64,000 bases of DNA. It comes from Coenobita brevimanus. Taxonomy: Eukaryota > Arthropoda > Malacostraca > Decapoda > Coenobitidae. Positions within the stretch are counted from its first letter, which is position 1; every line of letters begins with the position of its first letter. Below are positions 45,681 to 58,734 of this stretch, in pieces. The stretch is taken from NCBI GenBank assembly GCA_032717465.1, contig CM064732.1:18701639-18765638 (forward strand), in the 5' to 3' direction. The notes below the pieces were generated by a model. The model had not been told where the DNA came from and did no database searches. It saw only the letters and a list, made by a program, of their open reading frames with translations. The position numbers and the translations under genes are program-made.

Positions 45681-46975
45681 GTTTCTTTAGAAAGCTCTCT
45701 TCTCATCCTCGATTCCAACCGCCTCGACTCTGATATTCTAATTACAGCTCTTCACATTTTTTTTCTTTTTCTGGTCTCTTGTCCCACTTTCCCTCTCCCT
45801 CACAGTCTGCTCACTTTTTTTTGCATTACTCCGAGTCTCCCTCCCTCCTGTCTTCTGTCCCTCTTTCAGTCCTTCCTTGCCTTTCCTCCCGTTTTCCTTC
45901 CCTTCCCTACTTCCATCTCTCTATCACTTATTCCTCATCTACTTTCCTCTTACACTCTCATTCTCTCCTTGTCTCCACTTCTCGTGTCTTTTCTCCTTTC
46001 TTATTTCGCTCTCTCCTTACTTGCTTCCACCCTGATTTCCTTTTCTTCGTTCTATTTTCCTCCCTCGTCCCTCCCTTTTATCTCTCCCTTCCTCCTTTAC
46101 TTAATCTCTTTCCTTGTCTCCACTTCTGCTTCCTTCCTTCCCTCAATCGTTGTCATACTCCCTCCACCTCTCTTTCCCTCCTTCCTTTCTCTCCTCTCTT
46201 GTTTTTTTTCTTCATCCATCATTCTTTCCCACCTTTCTTCCTTCCCACCATCACTGTTTCTTCTTTGTCTCCAGTAATGTCTTTCCGCATTCCCTGCATC
46301 CCCCCCTCTACTCTAGCTTCGCACGTTTTCTCCTTACCCTTGAGTCTTTCTCAACTTCTGTCTCTCCTCCCCCACCTTCCTTCATTCCGACACAGCCTGT
46401 TTGCCTCTCTTTCTTCACTCGATTCATTTCCACATAGCCTTCATTCTACCGTCTGTCTGTCTCCTTCCCCCCGCATCCCCACTCTTTATGTTTCTCCATA
46501 TTCCTCTCTCATTCTCTCCATATTATGCTCCCCGCTCCTTCTTTCCCTCATTCTCTCCCTCACTCTGTACTTCCTTCCCTCCATTCATTCTTTATTATTT
46601 CCTTTCTTCCCTTTTTCTTCCCTACTTTTTTTCTTTCTTTTTCGTTCTACATTCTTCATTCTTTCCTTGTCTCCTTCACTCCTTCTCCCTCCTAGCCTCC
46701 CTCTCTCACCTTCACTCCTTCTCTATCCTAGCCTCCCTCTCGCTCCTTCCCTCCTCTCTCCTTGCCTCCCTCTCTCTCTCCTTCCCTCTTTTTTTCTCCT
46801 AGCCTCCCTCTCTCTTCTTCCCTCCTCCTCTCTCCATGGCTCTCTCTCTCTTTTTCCCTCCTTCTCTCCATGCCTCCCTCTCTCTCCTTCCCTCTTTCTC
46901 TCTCCTTACCTCCCCTTCTCTTCTTCCCTCCTTCTCTCCTTGCCTCCGTGCCAAGCCACAGAGCAGCAAAATTAA
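45480..46975 (-). repeat. 1.5-kb polypyrimidine tract
   Basis: C/T-rich plus strand with (TTC)n-like stretches at 45560-45630, (TC)n at 45638-45680 and, at 46670-46950, repeats of CTAGCCTCCCTCTCTC and CCTTCCCTCCTTCTCTCC at roughly 50-bp spacing. A 398-residue Ser/Leu/Phe/Pro frame (45779-46975) simply follows this composition. Confidence 0.8.
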
Positions 46976-47018
46976 AGCCTTCCGCCCTGCCTCTACTGTA
47001 AAGGTCATGTAATTAAGC

Positions 47019-47021
47019 TGC

Positions 47022-47087
<66 letters not shown>

Positions 47088-47299
47088 GGTGAGGAGAGGC
47101 AGAGGAGGGAGAGAGGTAAGGAGGGACAAAGTGAGGAGGAAGGGAAGAGAGGAGGAGGAGGAAGAGGAAGGAGGTGGGGGGAAGAAGGCGAGGGAGTGAG
47201 AGGTTGGGAAGCTGGAAGGCAGGATGTCGTAGGGAATGAAGAAGGAAAGAGAAAGGTGAAGAAGAGAGGAGGTGAGGAGGGAAAGATATGACATAGATT

Positions 47300-47368
<69 letters not shown>

Positions 47369-47400
47369 TGTGGTAAGAATAAATTATGTTTGGTTTAACA
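47019..47400 (+). repeat. Polypurine block with two (GA)n arrays
   Basis: Two perfect (GA)n runs at 47028-47087 and 47305-47367 with purine-rich sequence between. It follows the pyrimidine tract directly, so strand composition inverts within ~45 bp. The next stretch, 47401-47654, is unique with no gene. Confidence 0.85.
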
Positions 47401-47651
47401 AAAAGGAAATATAACATCACAGGTAAAAGTTAATGAATTTTGTGTCTGATGATCCTATGCTTGAACCTTTAATCGCAAAGTGGAGTGCAAACCCAAATTT
47501 TTGACTGTCATTTATGGAACGCCTGTGGTTATTGCGTGTGATCATTCTGCATCCCATACTACACAGCTGTCAGGAACCGTACTGGAAGACCAAGTATGTC
47601 TCGTTATTGTTTCTTTTAAGTGAAAAAGAAAAAAATGCTCTGAGTAGTCAG

Positions 47652-47654
<3 letters not shown>

Positions 47655-47727
<73 letters not shown>
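47655..47727. repeat. (TA)n microsatellite
   Basis: About 36 TA units. Sequence 47728-48060, with a poly-A run at 47957-47980, shows no gene. Confidence 0.95.
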
Positions 47728-47728
<1 letters not shown>

Positions 47729-48057
47729 TACTGAAATGAGTGTGAGGCCGCATCACGAGATGTTTTTTCCTGCTGAATAACATCCCCTGTGTGGCAGTCA
47801 CGGTTGAAAAAGAAAGATGCGATCGTAGTGAAAGGGTTAACGTTCCAGTCCAAAGTACCGCCAGTGGACCTTTTCATCTCAGGTTGATGTGGGAGGTTAT
47901 CTTGGATTGTCATGTGTTTAAATATCTTGAACACTGCACTACGGTATAGTGCGCTACAAAAAAAAAAAAAAAAAAAAAAAATCTGTTTCACCTCTTACTG
48001 CTATGCTTCATGCTGCCACACATCACACTGACAATCTTCAGATACATAATGCTACCC

Positions 48058-48060
<3 letters not shown>

Positions 48061-48130
<70 letters not shown>
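48061..48130. repeat. (CA)n microsatellite
   Basis: About 35 CA units. Confidence 0.95.
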
Positions 48131-48133
<3 letters not shown>

Positions 48134-50465
48134 CATGTCAACCATGCATTACCTCAATCTGCAACGTCTCATACACACCTCATACTACCACACCTCTTGT
48201 CCACCAGTGTGCAGGCTCTTATTTACAAAAAAATAATCTTTAGAAACGGTTAATAGATGGATCTGCTTACCCATCCTATCTTATATAAATGGTCCCATAG
48301 CGACGAAACTTTGTTATTAATGATTTCCTCAAGTTTATGAAGTACTTACCGGCATATTCATCAGGGAATTGTGTATAATCCAACTCAGTTTGTTAGCTTA
48401 CACATTATATTCATGACAGACTTATCGGCAACTGTTTGGCAGTTGGTTGTGTTTAGGTATCTATTACCCCTTTCGCCTGAGGGAAGGAGGGGCGGAAGGG
48501 TGAGGGAGACATTCAGGGGTATAGTGGGATATCTCGGCGTGTGGGATGGGGCCTCGAGAATTCTGGCGGCTTGAATGGTGATGGAACAGATTTACGGCCA
48601 ATCTCACTGGTTACTCTGATGGTACTTTCCCCTGATCTTATGTTTGTCTATCCCAGTCCTTGTCTCCTGCTCACCTCATCTGTAGTGCAAGAAAACAGTG
48701 CTAAGATGATGATAATAATGATGATGATGATGAAAAAAGATGTGTAATTGTAAATTGTACTTATCATGACAGTTTTTCCAGATATTGTGCTTTCCTTTCC
48801 TGTTATTTGTCCTGCTAATCCCATTTCTAGAAGTGATAAACATTGCTTGAATGATAATGATCGTAATGTGTGGATGTGTTTTTCAGGGCCAAAGCATAAT
48901 AGCACTTTGATTAAAATCATTGAAATTATTCCGATGTTCAATTTTCAAGCTGTACACCCAGAAACAACTAGACAAGTAACGCTAATTAGGTACTACATGG
49001 CTGAGTACCCGTGAGGATAGAGAATGAAAGATGGCAGTGAAGAATACCTTAAAATTTCCAGTACTGTTATGGTTATGGGGAGGTAACACATTACGAGGAA
49101 GTTAAGCGAAAGTTAAACTGTCGCTGCAGCCTGCGGATGTATTGCTTTTCTATATTCTTAAAATTTAGAGATTTAGGAAAGAAAAAGAACGTGAAGGAAC
49201 TTAGTGATGGTACGAAACAAAGAAAAAAATTAAGCCTGTTTATATGGGGAGGGATAAAAGAGTCAAGTAAGGGAATGATGAAAGGAAACGAGAAGAAAAT
49301 AACTAACAGAAACGATACTGAGAAAGATAATCGAATACACTGAAAGTGGTAAGAAGCAAATCGGAATGAATGATACAGAGATACAGGGAAGGAAAACGGG
49401 CTAAGAAAGAGAGTGAGGGAACAAAGCAATGAAAGAGGAAAGGGAAACACGAATGAGGAGGAGACGGACAAAAAATTCCACTGGAAGTTAGCGACGAACA
49501 TGGAAGAGAAGTGTGTGACGTTGTTATGCTTTGACACAAATTATATTGTTTCATTGCTAACATGCCTTAATAGTTTTACCGTGTTTCTTTATCCACGTTA
49601 CCGTATTGCATGCACTGATGACGCACCTGGTCTCTTGCGTCTTTCATGAGCTTTTACTTTGATGTATTACTGATTTCAAGTACAGAGGAATTATTGTAGC
49701 GGATACTGTTGCTTTTGTTGTGTATTCGGGGTCATCTGGATATGAACCGTGTGGACTGCAGACTGAAGATATTCTTTTCCTGCAGTCCATCCCCTCCTGT
49801 TGGTGGAGCAGGGAATGAGGCGAACGTATTTGTAAAACCACGTTGCTCTGCTGCCCAGTTATGCAGGTGCCAGCTCGTGAAGGCGCCCATCTACAATCAG
49901 TGAGAGAAGCAAAACAGAAATACAGAAAAGAGTTTTGTCGACCTATAAGTGGAGAATACGACGAAGAAATAATATTTGCTCTTATATCTGGGTAAATGTG
50001 ACTAGGCCTCACTATCATTACTCTAAGAAGGGAACTCAACAATAATTGAACAGAAAATCTTCAGGCCAAGGCCCATACTAATGCAAGTCTCCTTACACAT
50101 CAGAGATTACTTATTTCTACAGCTTCCCGCAATTGTTAAGGTGTTCTGACGTTTGGGTAAACATATAACCAATAAAAAATCATCAGCAATAGAACTTTCA
50201 ACCTAGTACGGGGATTCCTAGTGAGGAAACATGACGCCCGTATGTAAACTACTCAGTAGAAATGACCTGCCAAAATCTGTGATTAAAATAGGTGGGACTG
50301 ACACAAAGAAAAGAACACTCTAGGCCCCCTTTGTCTCATTCTCCGCTGAAGGAAACTGTCTGCTGTTAACTGGAATAGTGTACCAGTATCTTTGTCATGA
50401 GAGGATAAGTGGTATCAAACATTAACTTTCTGCCTTTAGCTGGAAAAGAATACTAATAGTAACTC
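48131..50465. other. No gene recognised
   Basis: 2.3 kb of mostly unique AT-rich sequence with a short (GAT)n at 48705-48733 and a mildly purine-rich stretch at 49140-49500. Open frames up to 148 residues have no domain, no paired strand context and biased composition. I cannot exclude exons of an unknown gene. Confidence 0.35.
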
Positions 50466-50639
50466 TCACAGTAACAGGATTTCTTTCATTGTTCTACTAA
50501 TTTCAGACAACACACTGTTTATCTTCGGAGACTGTACAAACAAAACAATGAGCAAGGACATGCACATACACACCTGGACAACCTTAACTGACATACGCCT
50601 TGACTTGTTACAACCTGACTGAAACTTTAGAAAAAATTT

Positions 50640-50735
50640 AATAATAATAATGACAACCACCACCACCACCACAACAACAACAACAACAACAAAAACAACA
50701 TCAACAACAACAATAATAATAATATAAATAATAAT

Positions 50736-50781
<46 letters not shown>

Positions 50782-50795
50782 GATGATGGTAAAAA
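50640..50795. repeat. Trinucleotide-rich run (CCA)n, (ACA)n, (AAT)n, (GAT)n
   Basis: Successive short ACC, ACA, AAT and GAT repeats. The open frame with poly-Val/Ile across it is an artefact. The flanks 50466-50639 and 50796-50939 show nothing. Confidence 0.85.
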
Positions 50796-50939
50796 GCTAT
50801 TTTCTTTGTCCCCCTTCTCACCCATCATTTAATAAGGATTTAAGAACCTCCTTAATACTCCGCTTAAAATGAAACCAACAGAAGACTAGGAATTCTTAGG
50901 ATTAATGCCTATCAGCTACATGAGTGCCATGATGACGAA

Positions 50940-51148
50940 CTGGCTAAGTTTCAGTCTTTCCCTGTAACATGACTCGCAGTAGTAGGTGTACATCCAGATC
51001 CCAAGTTGTACTGATGGGCGAACAGGAACAAAGGGGGAGGCAAACTCTGAACAAAAATCTGATTGGCCCGAGAATCGAACATGAGTTGTTCAAACTGCGT
51101 GTTGGTTGCGCAGACCAGTGCACCAACGGCTCCGTGTAACGACAACAC
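50940..51148 (-). mobile_element. tRNA-derived SINE (family IV), minus strand
   Basis: On the minus strand it begins ACACGGAGCCGTTGGTGCAC, with GTTGGTGCACTGG resembling an A box and GTTCGATTCTCGGGCC a B box at suitable spacing. A ~130-bp body follows to about 50940. A single copy in this window, so a decayed tRNA pseudogene with flanking DNA is an alternative. Confidence 0.55.
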
Positions 51149-52134
51149 TGCATGCAGACACGTCAGTGCACTAGCAATCCGGGAAGACCAGTAACAAAGA
51201 AGGCACCTCTGCTGATTTACCCCTATCAGGATCCAAACAGCTAATTTCCAGCACTTTCATCACATCCTCTGACCTCCCTAGTGCAACATATCTCCAGCTG
51301 ATTAGAACAGTTTCATCGGTGACCAGAGTGGATTAACAACGACGCCATTGGCTGGAGTGGTAAACGGAGATAGTTTTAAGGCTCTTTATCACTACTGTCC
51401 TTAACTGATGTGAATGAAATCATCTGGCGTTTAAAACGAGTATGATAAATGAGATTTAACTGCAAACGCCACGATGAGAGTAAGGCGTGTATGACTTCCC
51501 TACCTTGCTGTTGAAGTAGATTGTGACGCCGTATGCAGGTTAACCACATCTAATGCTTACAGCCATTTCATAAATAACCGTCAACAGTTGGGTTTGCAAA
51601 CATCTTCCTCCCCTCATTTTTATTCTTTGAGTATGATAATGTTTTTATATATTACTCAGTTTTATATATTATTCAGTGTAGAAGGGAATTCAAATTGGAA
51701 GGGTTGGTGGATAAGGCATTCTCCACCATCTCGTGTAGGGAGCCGTTTTCCGTTAAATACTCTTATATTACTGTGGCAAATATATTACGGAAAATGTATC
51801 ATACTAAAGAAAATACACGAGTGACGCAATTTTGTAATCGATTCTTGACACTTTCAGGTGACTTTTTTCAGTTTAAAGTAGAGTTTTCGAACTGGAGGAA
51901 TGAGATACAGCATTCACTAAAATATTCACTACAAGACTTCTTCCTTGAGTTCAATATAATCATGTGGCTGCAATACGAAGTGTGACGCTGTCATCCACTT
52001 ACTTGACGCACTGCTACCTACCTCTTTCTTTATCATTCATTTCCTGTGTCTGCCTTCCTCTCTTTGCACTTCTCCCATCCTTCCTGTCAGGGTTTTTATT
52101 GCTCTTGTTTTTGTTTCATGTGGATCTACAATAA
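51149..52134. other. No gene recognised
   Basis: Unique sequence. Frames of up to 96 residues (e.g. 51695-51985) have no recognisable domain. Confidence 0.35.
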
Positions 52135-52207
52135 ATGACAAGCCTAACGGTCCTCTTAACCCAGGAAACCATTTACAGTGCCAGGTAGTAACTATATAAC
52201 CAAATAA
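52135..52207 (+). mobile_element. SINE family III 5' fragment
   Basis: TGACAAGCCTAACGGTCCTC, CCAGGAAACCATTTAC and AACTATATAACCAAAT match the reverse complement of 53325-53410. Only the left end is present. Confidence 0.55.
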
Positions 52208-52434
52208 CGGGGTGATGTGGAGCATAATATGGTGCCTCTTTGCAACGGGATGGAGAGACGCAAATGCGGCGTCCATCAGGGGAGCAAACCTCCACACTTC
52301 CCGCGTCTCGCCACGGCGAAGCGTTGTCTCTCGCAAGGGAACATAGGTTCACTGCACTGCACGGTCATGCAAGGGCAGTTGCTTGCCTGTAGTTGCTGGG
52401 TCTGCTCGGCCAGACAGACAGGGGTTATTCAACA

Positions 52435-52715
52435 ACAATAACTGTTTTTCTTTCTCCCTTCCACTATTCTTGGTTCCTCCTCTCATGTGTTCTCTATGTT
52501 GTTCTTTTCGTGTCACTCTTCTACTTCAATTCTCTCCTCTCTTTCCCCCACTTTCATCTTGGCTCCCTCCTCTCATTCACTCTTCTCTCTTACCTCTGTT
52601 CCTTGCCTCTTTCTTCTCTTATTTTCCCCAAGTCCTCGCCTCTCTTATCTATTTACCTGTTTGTTTTTTTCTCCTTCCCCCTTTCCTTTCATTATTTATC
52701 AGTGATTATGTGTAA
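52435..52715 (-). repeat. Polypyrimidine tract
   Basis: C/T-rich plus strand of about 280 bp. Ser/Leu/Phe-rich frames are artefacts. Sequence 52716-53114 has no gene; it holds a palindrome with arms TGGAACACGTTC/GAACATGTTCCA around 52941-52973. Confidence 0.7.
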
Positions 52716-53114
52716 CTGATTTTGTCTGGTGATGGCTGGTACCACTGTCAACATACACAAAAAACATGAATCGGAACTTTTGGCACGAGTCACAAGTCGC
52801 TATGTGCTGACTTGATTTTATGGAAAACAAAGAATCAACGAAAATGACTTCAACCAGAGCAAAACGTGAAACCGCAAGGGGGAGGGGTATAACTGAATAA
52901 CATATCTTCTTAACATCATTCTCATCAAAATCTATTCAAGTGGAACACGTTCTTCTCGTTCGAACATGTTCCACATCTTAACATGGACATCGGTTATATA
53001 ATCTGTTGCTCTTGGTGCCTTGTATGTCTGAAAGTTGGGATGGAAAGAAATTGGAGGATATTACCCTGCGGTTGATAGAAAGTACAGCAATAGCCAAGTA
53101 CTAGTTACATACTT

Positions 53115-53410
53115 CCATCCATCCATCATCCAATCCTACCTTGCCCCATGAGAAGCGTAGGAGCCCCGGGCTAGGCATGTTGGTCCTGACATTTAAGATA
53201 AGAGTGAACAGCCTCACTCATCCCTGAGTGGCATTACGTGAGCAATAACCCCAACCACCCCTGGGATATAAACCTTCACCGGCTCAATCCGACTGGAGAG
53301 CTGCAATTACCCACTAAACCACCAGGTGCCATAATTTGGTTATATGGTTACCACCCAGCGTAGTAAATGGTTTCCTGGTGTACAGGAAACTGTTTGGCTT
53401 GTCACTCAGT
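53115..53410 (-). mobile_element. SINE family III, minus strand, longest copy
   Basis: The reverse complement reads TGACAAGCCAAACAG, CCAGGAAACCATTTACTACG, CTGGTGGTTTAGTGGGTAAT, CTCCAGTCGGATTGAGCC, CACGTAATGCCACTCAGGGA, GTCAGGACCAACATGCC and a TGATGGATGGATG tail. This copy shows the full layout. Confidence 0.75.
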
Positions 53411-53886
53411 GTAGAGTAACCCATAAGCAGAAGAAGAGGAAAGAATGAAGGAAAGAAAGACAGAAGAGGGAGTGTAAAGATACCCGCAGGCAGAAGGACG
53501 AGGAAAGAATGAAGTAAAGAAAGACGAAAGTAAAAAGTATCAAAAGTCCTGTCATTTCCCCTGGTCGTTGAATATCAATCTTATGAACCCACTGAAAAGA
53601 TACTAATAGTACTAATCTGTGACCAAGAAAAGTCATCACTGTAGGTTGGTGTGGATTCGCCAGACTGATTTTCTTAGTACACACAGCAGGATTTTGTTAC
53701 CTATAGTACACTTGCGGACAATAGTTCCTTCATACTCTATCGAAACTACCGAAAACCCTCACGAGACCTCGTTAAACTGGCCAGTAATCATTATCCAAAC
53801 AAATTAAACAGATGGAATCACATTAGATTAAACTGGAATCCTAGACACATAAAAGACTTGCTGATGCAACTGAACTGTATATAACA
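53411..53886. other. No gene recognised
   Basis: Short purine-rich stretch (53420-53530), then unique sequence. No supported gene. Confidence 0.4.
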
Positions 53887-54421
53887 AGAAGCGGTGCCAA
53901 GGCACAGCAAACCCGTCCCAGGCAGTCATTTTATCGCTGACCTATAAGCACAACAGGATATCTAGTCAAAGATGTCGCAAATCAAATTTGGAGTAAATCG
54001 GGTGAAAACTGACGATTTAATGTCCACTTGAAATTTTAGGCCAGACCCACCTGACATTGATCTCCCCTACCGCTAACTGGAGGGTGACCCCCAGATGTAA
54101 TGAGGCATGTTACTGGATGCAGATTTGAAAGATGCATCTTTATATTTTGGTTTCATGTCGATATGACGAAATTGGAAGGAGTTATGGCCAAAAAAATAGT
54201 ATTTTTATTTCTTTTAGGCCTACAGCCTGAGTCTTGGCCCAATTTGTCCCTGAATTTAATCAGGCGATCAAAAGGTCATAGCCCTTCATCCCTGTAAGTT
54301 TAGTCAAAATTGCACCAGTAGTTTTCACGTAAAGTTGTGAACAGACAGACAGACAGACAAACACACAAACCAAGTAAAAGCAATACCCGCCCCCGAGCCC
54401 CTCCGGAGTAGGGACGGGTAA
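53887..54421 (+). mobile_element. Non-autonomous Helentron-like element, shorter copy
   Basis: Left end GAAGCGGTGCCAAGGCACAG and right part AACAGACAGACAGACAGACA, (ACAA)n, then ATACCCGCCCCCGAGCCCCT and GGGACGGGTAA correspond to the ends of 25215-26122. CCCG and CGGG near the right end can form a terminal hairpin. The interior lacks the 140-bp array but has AAGGTCATAGCCCTTCATCC near the right side. Confidence 0.55.
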
Positions 54422-54582
54422 ATAGGGAGAGGGGAACATAGAATTTCACTGCTACGTCTGTTGTAGTTTACTTCTTATTTTTCAAAGGAAAGCTTTAGTA
54501 AACTCTAAATCCAAGTGTTATTCTTTTTTGCTTTTAAGCAAATCTCTTATTCTGCTCCGTGTAGAAAAAAAAATAGATTGCA

Positions 54583-54587
<5 letters not shown>

Positions 54588-54650
<63 letters not shown>
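54588..54650. repeat. (GA)n microsatellite
   Basis: About 31 GA units. Confidence 0.95.
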
Positions 54651-54651
<1 letters not shown>

Positions 54652-55435
54652 TAAATACACAAGAAAGCAGAGGTATTTGCAAGAACAGCAGAGAAAAAAT
54701 GGACAGAAGTGGTATTGAGGAAAAGAATACTAAAAGTGATTAACATAAGTCAATTCAACAGTGAGAAAGAGAAATATGCTGGACTCAGGAGAACAAGGGC
54801 CGTTTTATTGTTAAAGAAACTCTGAGTTTATGACATCATTATCTAAAAACATAAGAAATAGACAAAGTGTTATTCATCTGCCTCGTTGCTTAGTCCATAA
54901 TGTCTAGGTAAATATAGTCTGCTCTTATATATTTACTTTTCTTGTGTGGGTTTCTTGAGCCAAGTAATATAGATAGATAAGTCAAAATAAAATCAAAAGT
55001 TTGTTAATCCAACGATAAGGTGAGTGGATCTGAGAAGACTATTAAGGATACAAAGTCATCATTTAATATTTAAAGCAAGTTGATGAATTTGCACATACTG
55101 ATCCACTGAATACAACGACAACTTTCTTTATTACATTCCTGCTTCCACCATAAAACGTTATTCAATTAACCGGAGATTGATGGAGCTACAAAATTACTTT
55201 CATAATGAACATTGCTGTTATAATTCACCATTAAGAAAGCCAGTAATGTGGAGATAGCAAAGATATGACAAATGGCACCATCGTAGTGATTCGGTTAAAC
55301 AGGCTGGTAGGACTGAACTCAGTGCTACACCTCAAAGTACCAAGGAGAGAAGCTCCAGGCTAGATTGAAGTAAAGTCCGTGAAGTTATGGGACGGTAGGG
55401 AGAGTCAGAAGAGAGCTGAGGAAAGCAGGGAAGTG
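54651..55435. other. No gene recognised
   Basis: AT-rich unique sequence without domain-bearing frames. Confidence 0.4.
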
Positions 55436-55644
55436 AAATGGATTCGTCCCCTCTTTCATTGCTCTCTCTCTCCCTGCCAAAACCGCGCATCCCCACCCAC
55501 ACCTTTCCCCCCAACCCCCAGTCTTCCCTACCCCTCCTATCCCCACAATTCCCCTCTGACCATTTGCTCCCTACTTTTTCACAAACTCTGCATCTCGAGT
55601 CAGTCCTCTTCTCAGCCCATATCTCTAGCCTTAGCCCTTCTCTT

Positions 55645-55681
<37 letters not shown>

Positions 55682-55915
55682 GTCTCTCTCTCTCTATGTA
55701 ATTATTATTGTTATTATTTTTCCTTACCCCCGTTCTCTTCATTTTCAGTCCCTCCCCATTTCACTCAGTGATTTCCCTCCTCTCCCTCCCGCCTTCCTTC
55801 CTCCCTCCCTCCTTCCCAGCCCCCTGCCACTCAGTCTCTTACCCTCATTACTTCTCCCCTCCCTCCATCCCCTTCCCTTCTTCATGACCCCTCCCCCTCT
55901 CCCTCCACACATGTC
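55436..55915 (-). repeat. Polypyrimidine tract with (TCTG)n
   Basis: C/T-rich plus strand containing (TCTG)n at 55648-55672 and CCTCCCTCCTTCC-type runs. Ser/Leu/Pro-rich frames are artefacts. 55916-56224 has no gene. Confidence 0.75.
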
Positions 55916-56232
55916 CATCTTTGATCTCTAGTCTTGAAAGTTCTTTAATTAGCAGGTTCGAAGCTACAGAGAAACGGAGATAGGATATCAGGAATGAAGG
56001 AGAGAGAAAGAGAAAAAAGCAGAATACTGAGCAGGTAAGTAAGGAGAGAGAGAGGGGGGGGAGGGGAGGAACTTGGGTGACACAGTTACAGTGGGACACA
56101 GATCACACCTAGTTTACGGTCTCCCCATGGGTCAGCCGGTCTTGATTATAAACAGGGGAAGGAGGTAAGCCTCAACTAGCTTATCTGGCTCTATTTTGTC
56201 TTTCCCTTTCCTCTTCACTTTTCCCTCGGCAG

Positions 56233-56405
56233 CAGTGGCGTATCCAGGATTTTTGCCAGAGGGGGCAAACACTTCGAATAATTCCCCAAAGTATCTGTCA
56301 CCACACTGGCGTGAGTGTCCCGAACACACACACTTTCCCACATTCGCGATACTATCGTTTTTTTTTTCTATTTTCCTTTGGGTTTTGTATTTCTCTGTCT
56401 CTGTC

Positions 56406-56455
<50 letters not shown>

Positions 56456-57425
56456 CATTTAGCACATACTGTGCAAATTAAAATTCGCTGCCTCACCCAC
56501 CCCCAGTCTGGTATTCTGTTTTTGTACTACTACTGTGGTGGTAGTCGATAGAAATTCTGTCTTCCACTACATATTCTTTCAGTTTGATTCTCATTGGCTC
56601 AGGCATCAGGGGTGGTGCATACTTCAAGACTGACCTAAGTAAATACATCTTGTGGGATTAACCTCTCTTAATCCTTGACTCAGGTGACCAATCGAACTGC
56701 CCCGCTCAGCAGGGAATGATTTTCATATCACCTGGACACTACTGTAGTGCATAGAAGGGATTTTTCTATTAAGAATAAAAAAAGAAAAACAGCATAAAGC
56801 TATTCATTCTGAAAATTTTTACCTAGAAAAGTTGGGGGGACAAAAGACACTCTGTCTTCCAGGCTCCAAAAAGTGGGGGGTGGGCACGTCCCCCTATCCC
56901 CCACCCAAACGAGGCCCCTGGCACACACATTTATATCTGCTTACCTTCTAAAATGTAGTCTGAGGTGATCAAAATAGCTTCATGTAGTCTTCAAAAGTTC
57001 TGCTTGTTTCAGTTGTTTGTAACAATAATTGTGCAGTGTTTGCAACAGGCTGCAGGGTGAGAAGATGTGGCTGAGGGGAGACGGTCATTTTTTCACCTCA
57101 TCAGGATTCAAGTGCAAAACATCATTAAAGCTCTAATATTAACCACATAATCTAAGGTGATAGGGGAAGTTGTTAAGTTATAACTGGTCATTTTTTCTCA
57201 AGGGTTTTATAATATTTAGTCTAGCTTTCAGTTTCACAGGAAATTATTGCTCCCAAATAAATGTTTTTGGAAGCAGATAATATTGTTTAATATACAAGTG
57301 GTAAAATTAGGAAAACTGTATTGTCATACAAGAACTGTCCAAAAATCCCTCTCAGCATTTCCCCAAAATTTTCCCAGGGAGGGTAAACTGCCCCCCCTGC
57401 CCCCCCCCCAGTGGCTACGTGTATG
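56233..57425. mobile_element. Non-autonomous hAT transposon with decayed right end
   Basis: Exact 8-bp duplications CTCGGCAG (56225-56232 and 57426-57433) fit nTnnnnAn. The left terminus is CAGTGGCGTATCCAGG; the right, reverse-complemented, is CATACACGTAGCCACTGG, an eroded match sharing CGTA-CCA. G-rich subterminal sequence on the left (GAGGGGGC) mirrors C-rich on the right. 1193 bp, with a (TGTC)n run at 56398-56440 and no transposase frame. Confidence 0.8.
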
Positions 57426-57433
57426 CTCGGCAG

Positions 57434-58734
57434 TGCAATTAAGGACTTGAATGTAAACTGGCTACTTTGATTAGTACTGTAGCAGAAGAGTGTTTCGTCA
57501 TTTTTTTTTTTTTTTTTTTTGTTCCCGTGAAAGGCTGAACATATTTGGTTGCCGATACTCCAATGAATGCTTGAAAGGTAATTAATCTACTTAAATTTTA
57601 TGCCCTTTATTAATGACATCCGGAAAACGGCTTAACAAGCTAGCAGAATAATATAAGAATAAAGTAATATTGTAAAAATATAATGCTTATATATCAACAA
57701 ACTGCTTTTCTAAATGACCATATAACTTAACGATAGGGCAGTTTGTTTCTTCGGGGTGTATAATACTTGAGCGGTGTTTTGTTGGTGGCATGCTTTGTCA
57801 AGCTAATTAATAAAGCTTTTACAAGGAAATAAAAATCCATATACCTAAAAGAAAAGGACCCCTAAAACAAGGCCTGTGTGAACAATAAAAGACGACTGAA
57901 GAAGATTGCATAAACACAGAAATCTCATTATGGTGTTATCAGATCATTAAATCGGAAGAGAAAAAGGAGGAACAAATCCAGTTCAAAGCTAAATAACCAG
58001 TGACAATAATGAGAAAATCAGCGTGACGCCGCATTCATATTTGACCTTGACCATTACCTTTCACCTCTAAACGATCTGCACAATATTCCCTTTCCCTTAC
58101 ACAGGTTATGTTCCAAATTTTAATCTGATCGAAACATTTTTTCCTGATGCTGTACCTTGAATTCAACCCTTGGCCGTTAACCTTGACATTTGATAAAATA
58201 TGTAAAAACAGGCTTTGTCTGAAAGTTATCATCTCTCAAGGGAAAATAAAAATAATAATCACAGACATCTTGCTGAAACTGGACAGTAAGGTTGCCGCAT
58301 GGTGACCCTGTCGTTTGGTGTGACGTTTCAAAATTCGATAACTGTAGAGTTTTTCCGGCCTCTTCCCCTATGCAGCTCTTCAAGATTCTCGTCCAAGCAG
58401 TAAATATAAAATTCTAAATTTCTGTTTTCTTCTCAGCTGGCACGAAGGTATGAGTACAATTAAAATTTTCTTGATCTCTCTTTAATTCCATATTTGAAGA
58501 AATAAGCTTATCCAGAAGAAGATGAAGAACTACAGTCATTTTCCAGTGGAAATCAGTTCATCTGCATAAGAAGAAGCACCACATTCGTGTCATCTGTGTG
58601 CGCGACAGCACGCAAGGATATGATGCTGGGGAAAATGAGACAACTCTGTCGTTTTACGACACAGAAGCTTTATGCATTCAGTGTTCAAACGTGAGATCGT
58701 ATGTGGTAGCAAAATATGAGCAGTAAAAGATGGA
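57434..58734. other. No gene; one isolated TGACCTTGACC repeat unit
   Basis: AT-rich sequence with a T-run at 57501-57521. At 58040-58200, TTTGACCTTGACCATTACC, TTCCAAATTTTAATCTGATCG and TTAACCTTGACATTTGA resemble a unit of the arrays at 1-812 and 14880-15480. No supported gene. Confidence 0.45.

Noticed and set aside
45779..46975. 398-residue open frame, Ser/Leu/Phe/Pro-rich
   Set aside because: It follows the C/T composition of a polypyrimidine tract, overlaps similar frames in other phases and has no domain.
52941..52973. Palindrome TGGAACACGTTC/GAACATGTTCCA as a regulatory element
   Set aside because: GAA/TTC spacing does not fit a heat-shock element and there is no nearby gene.
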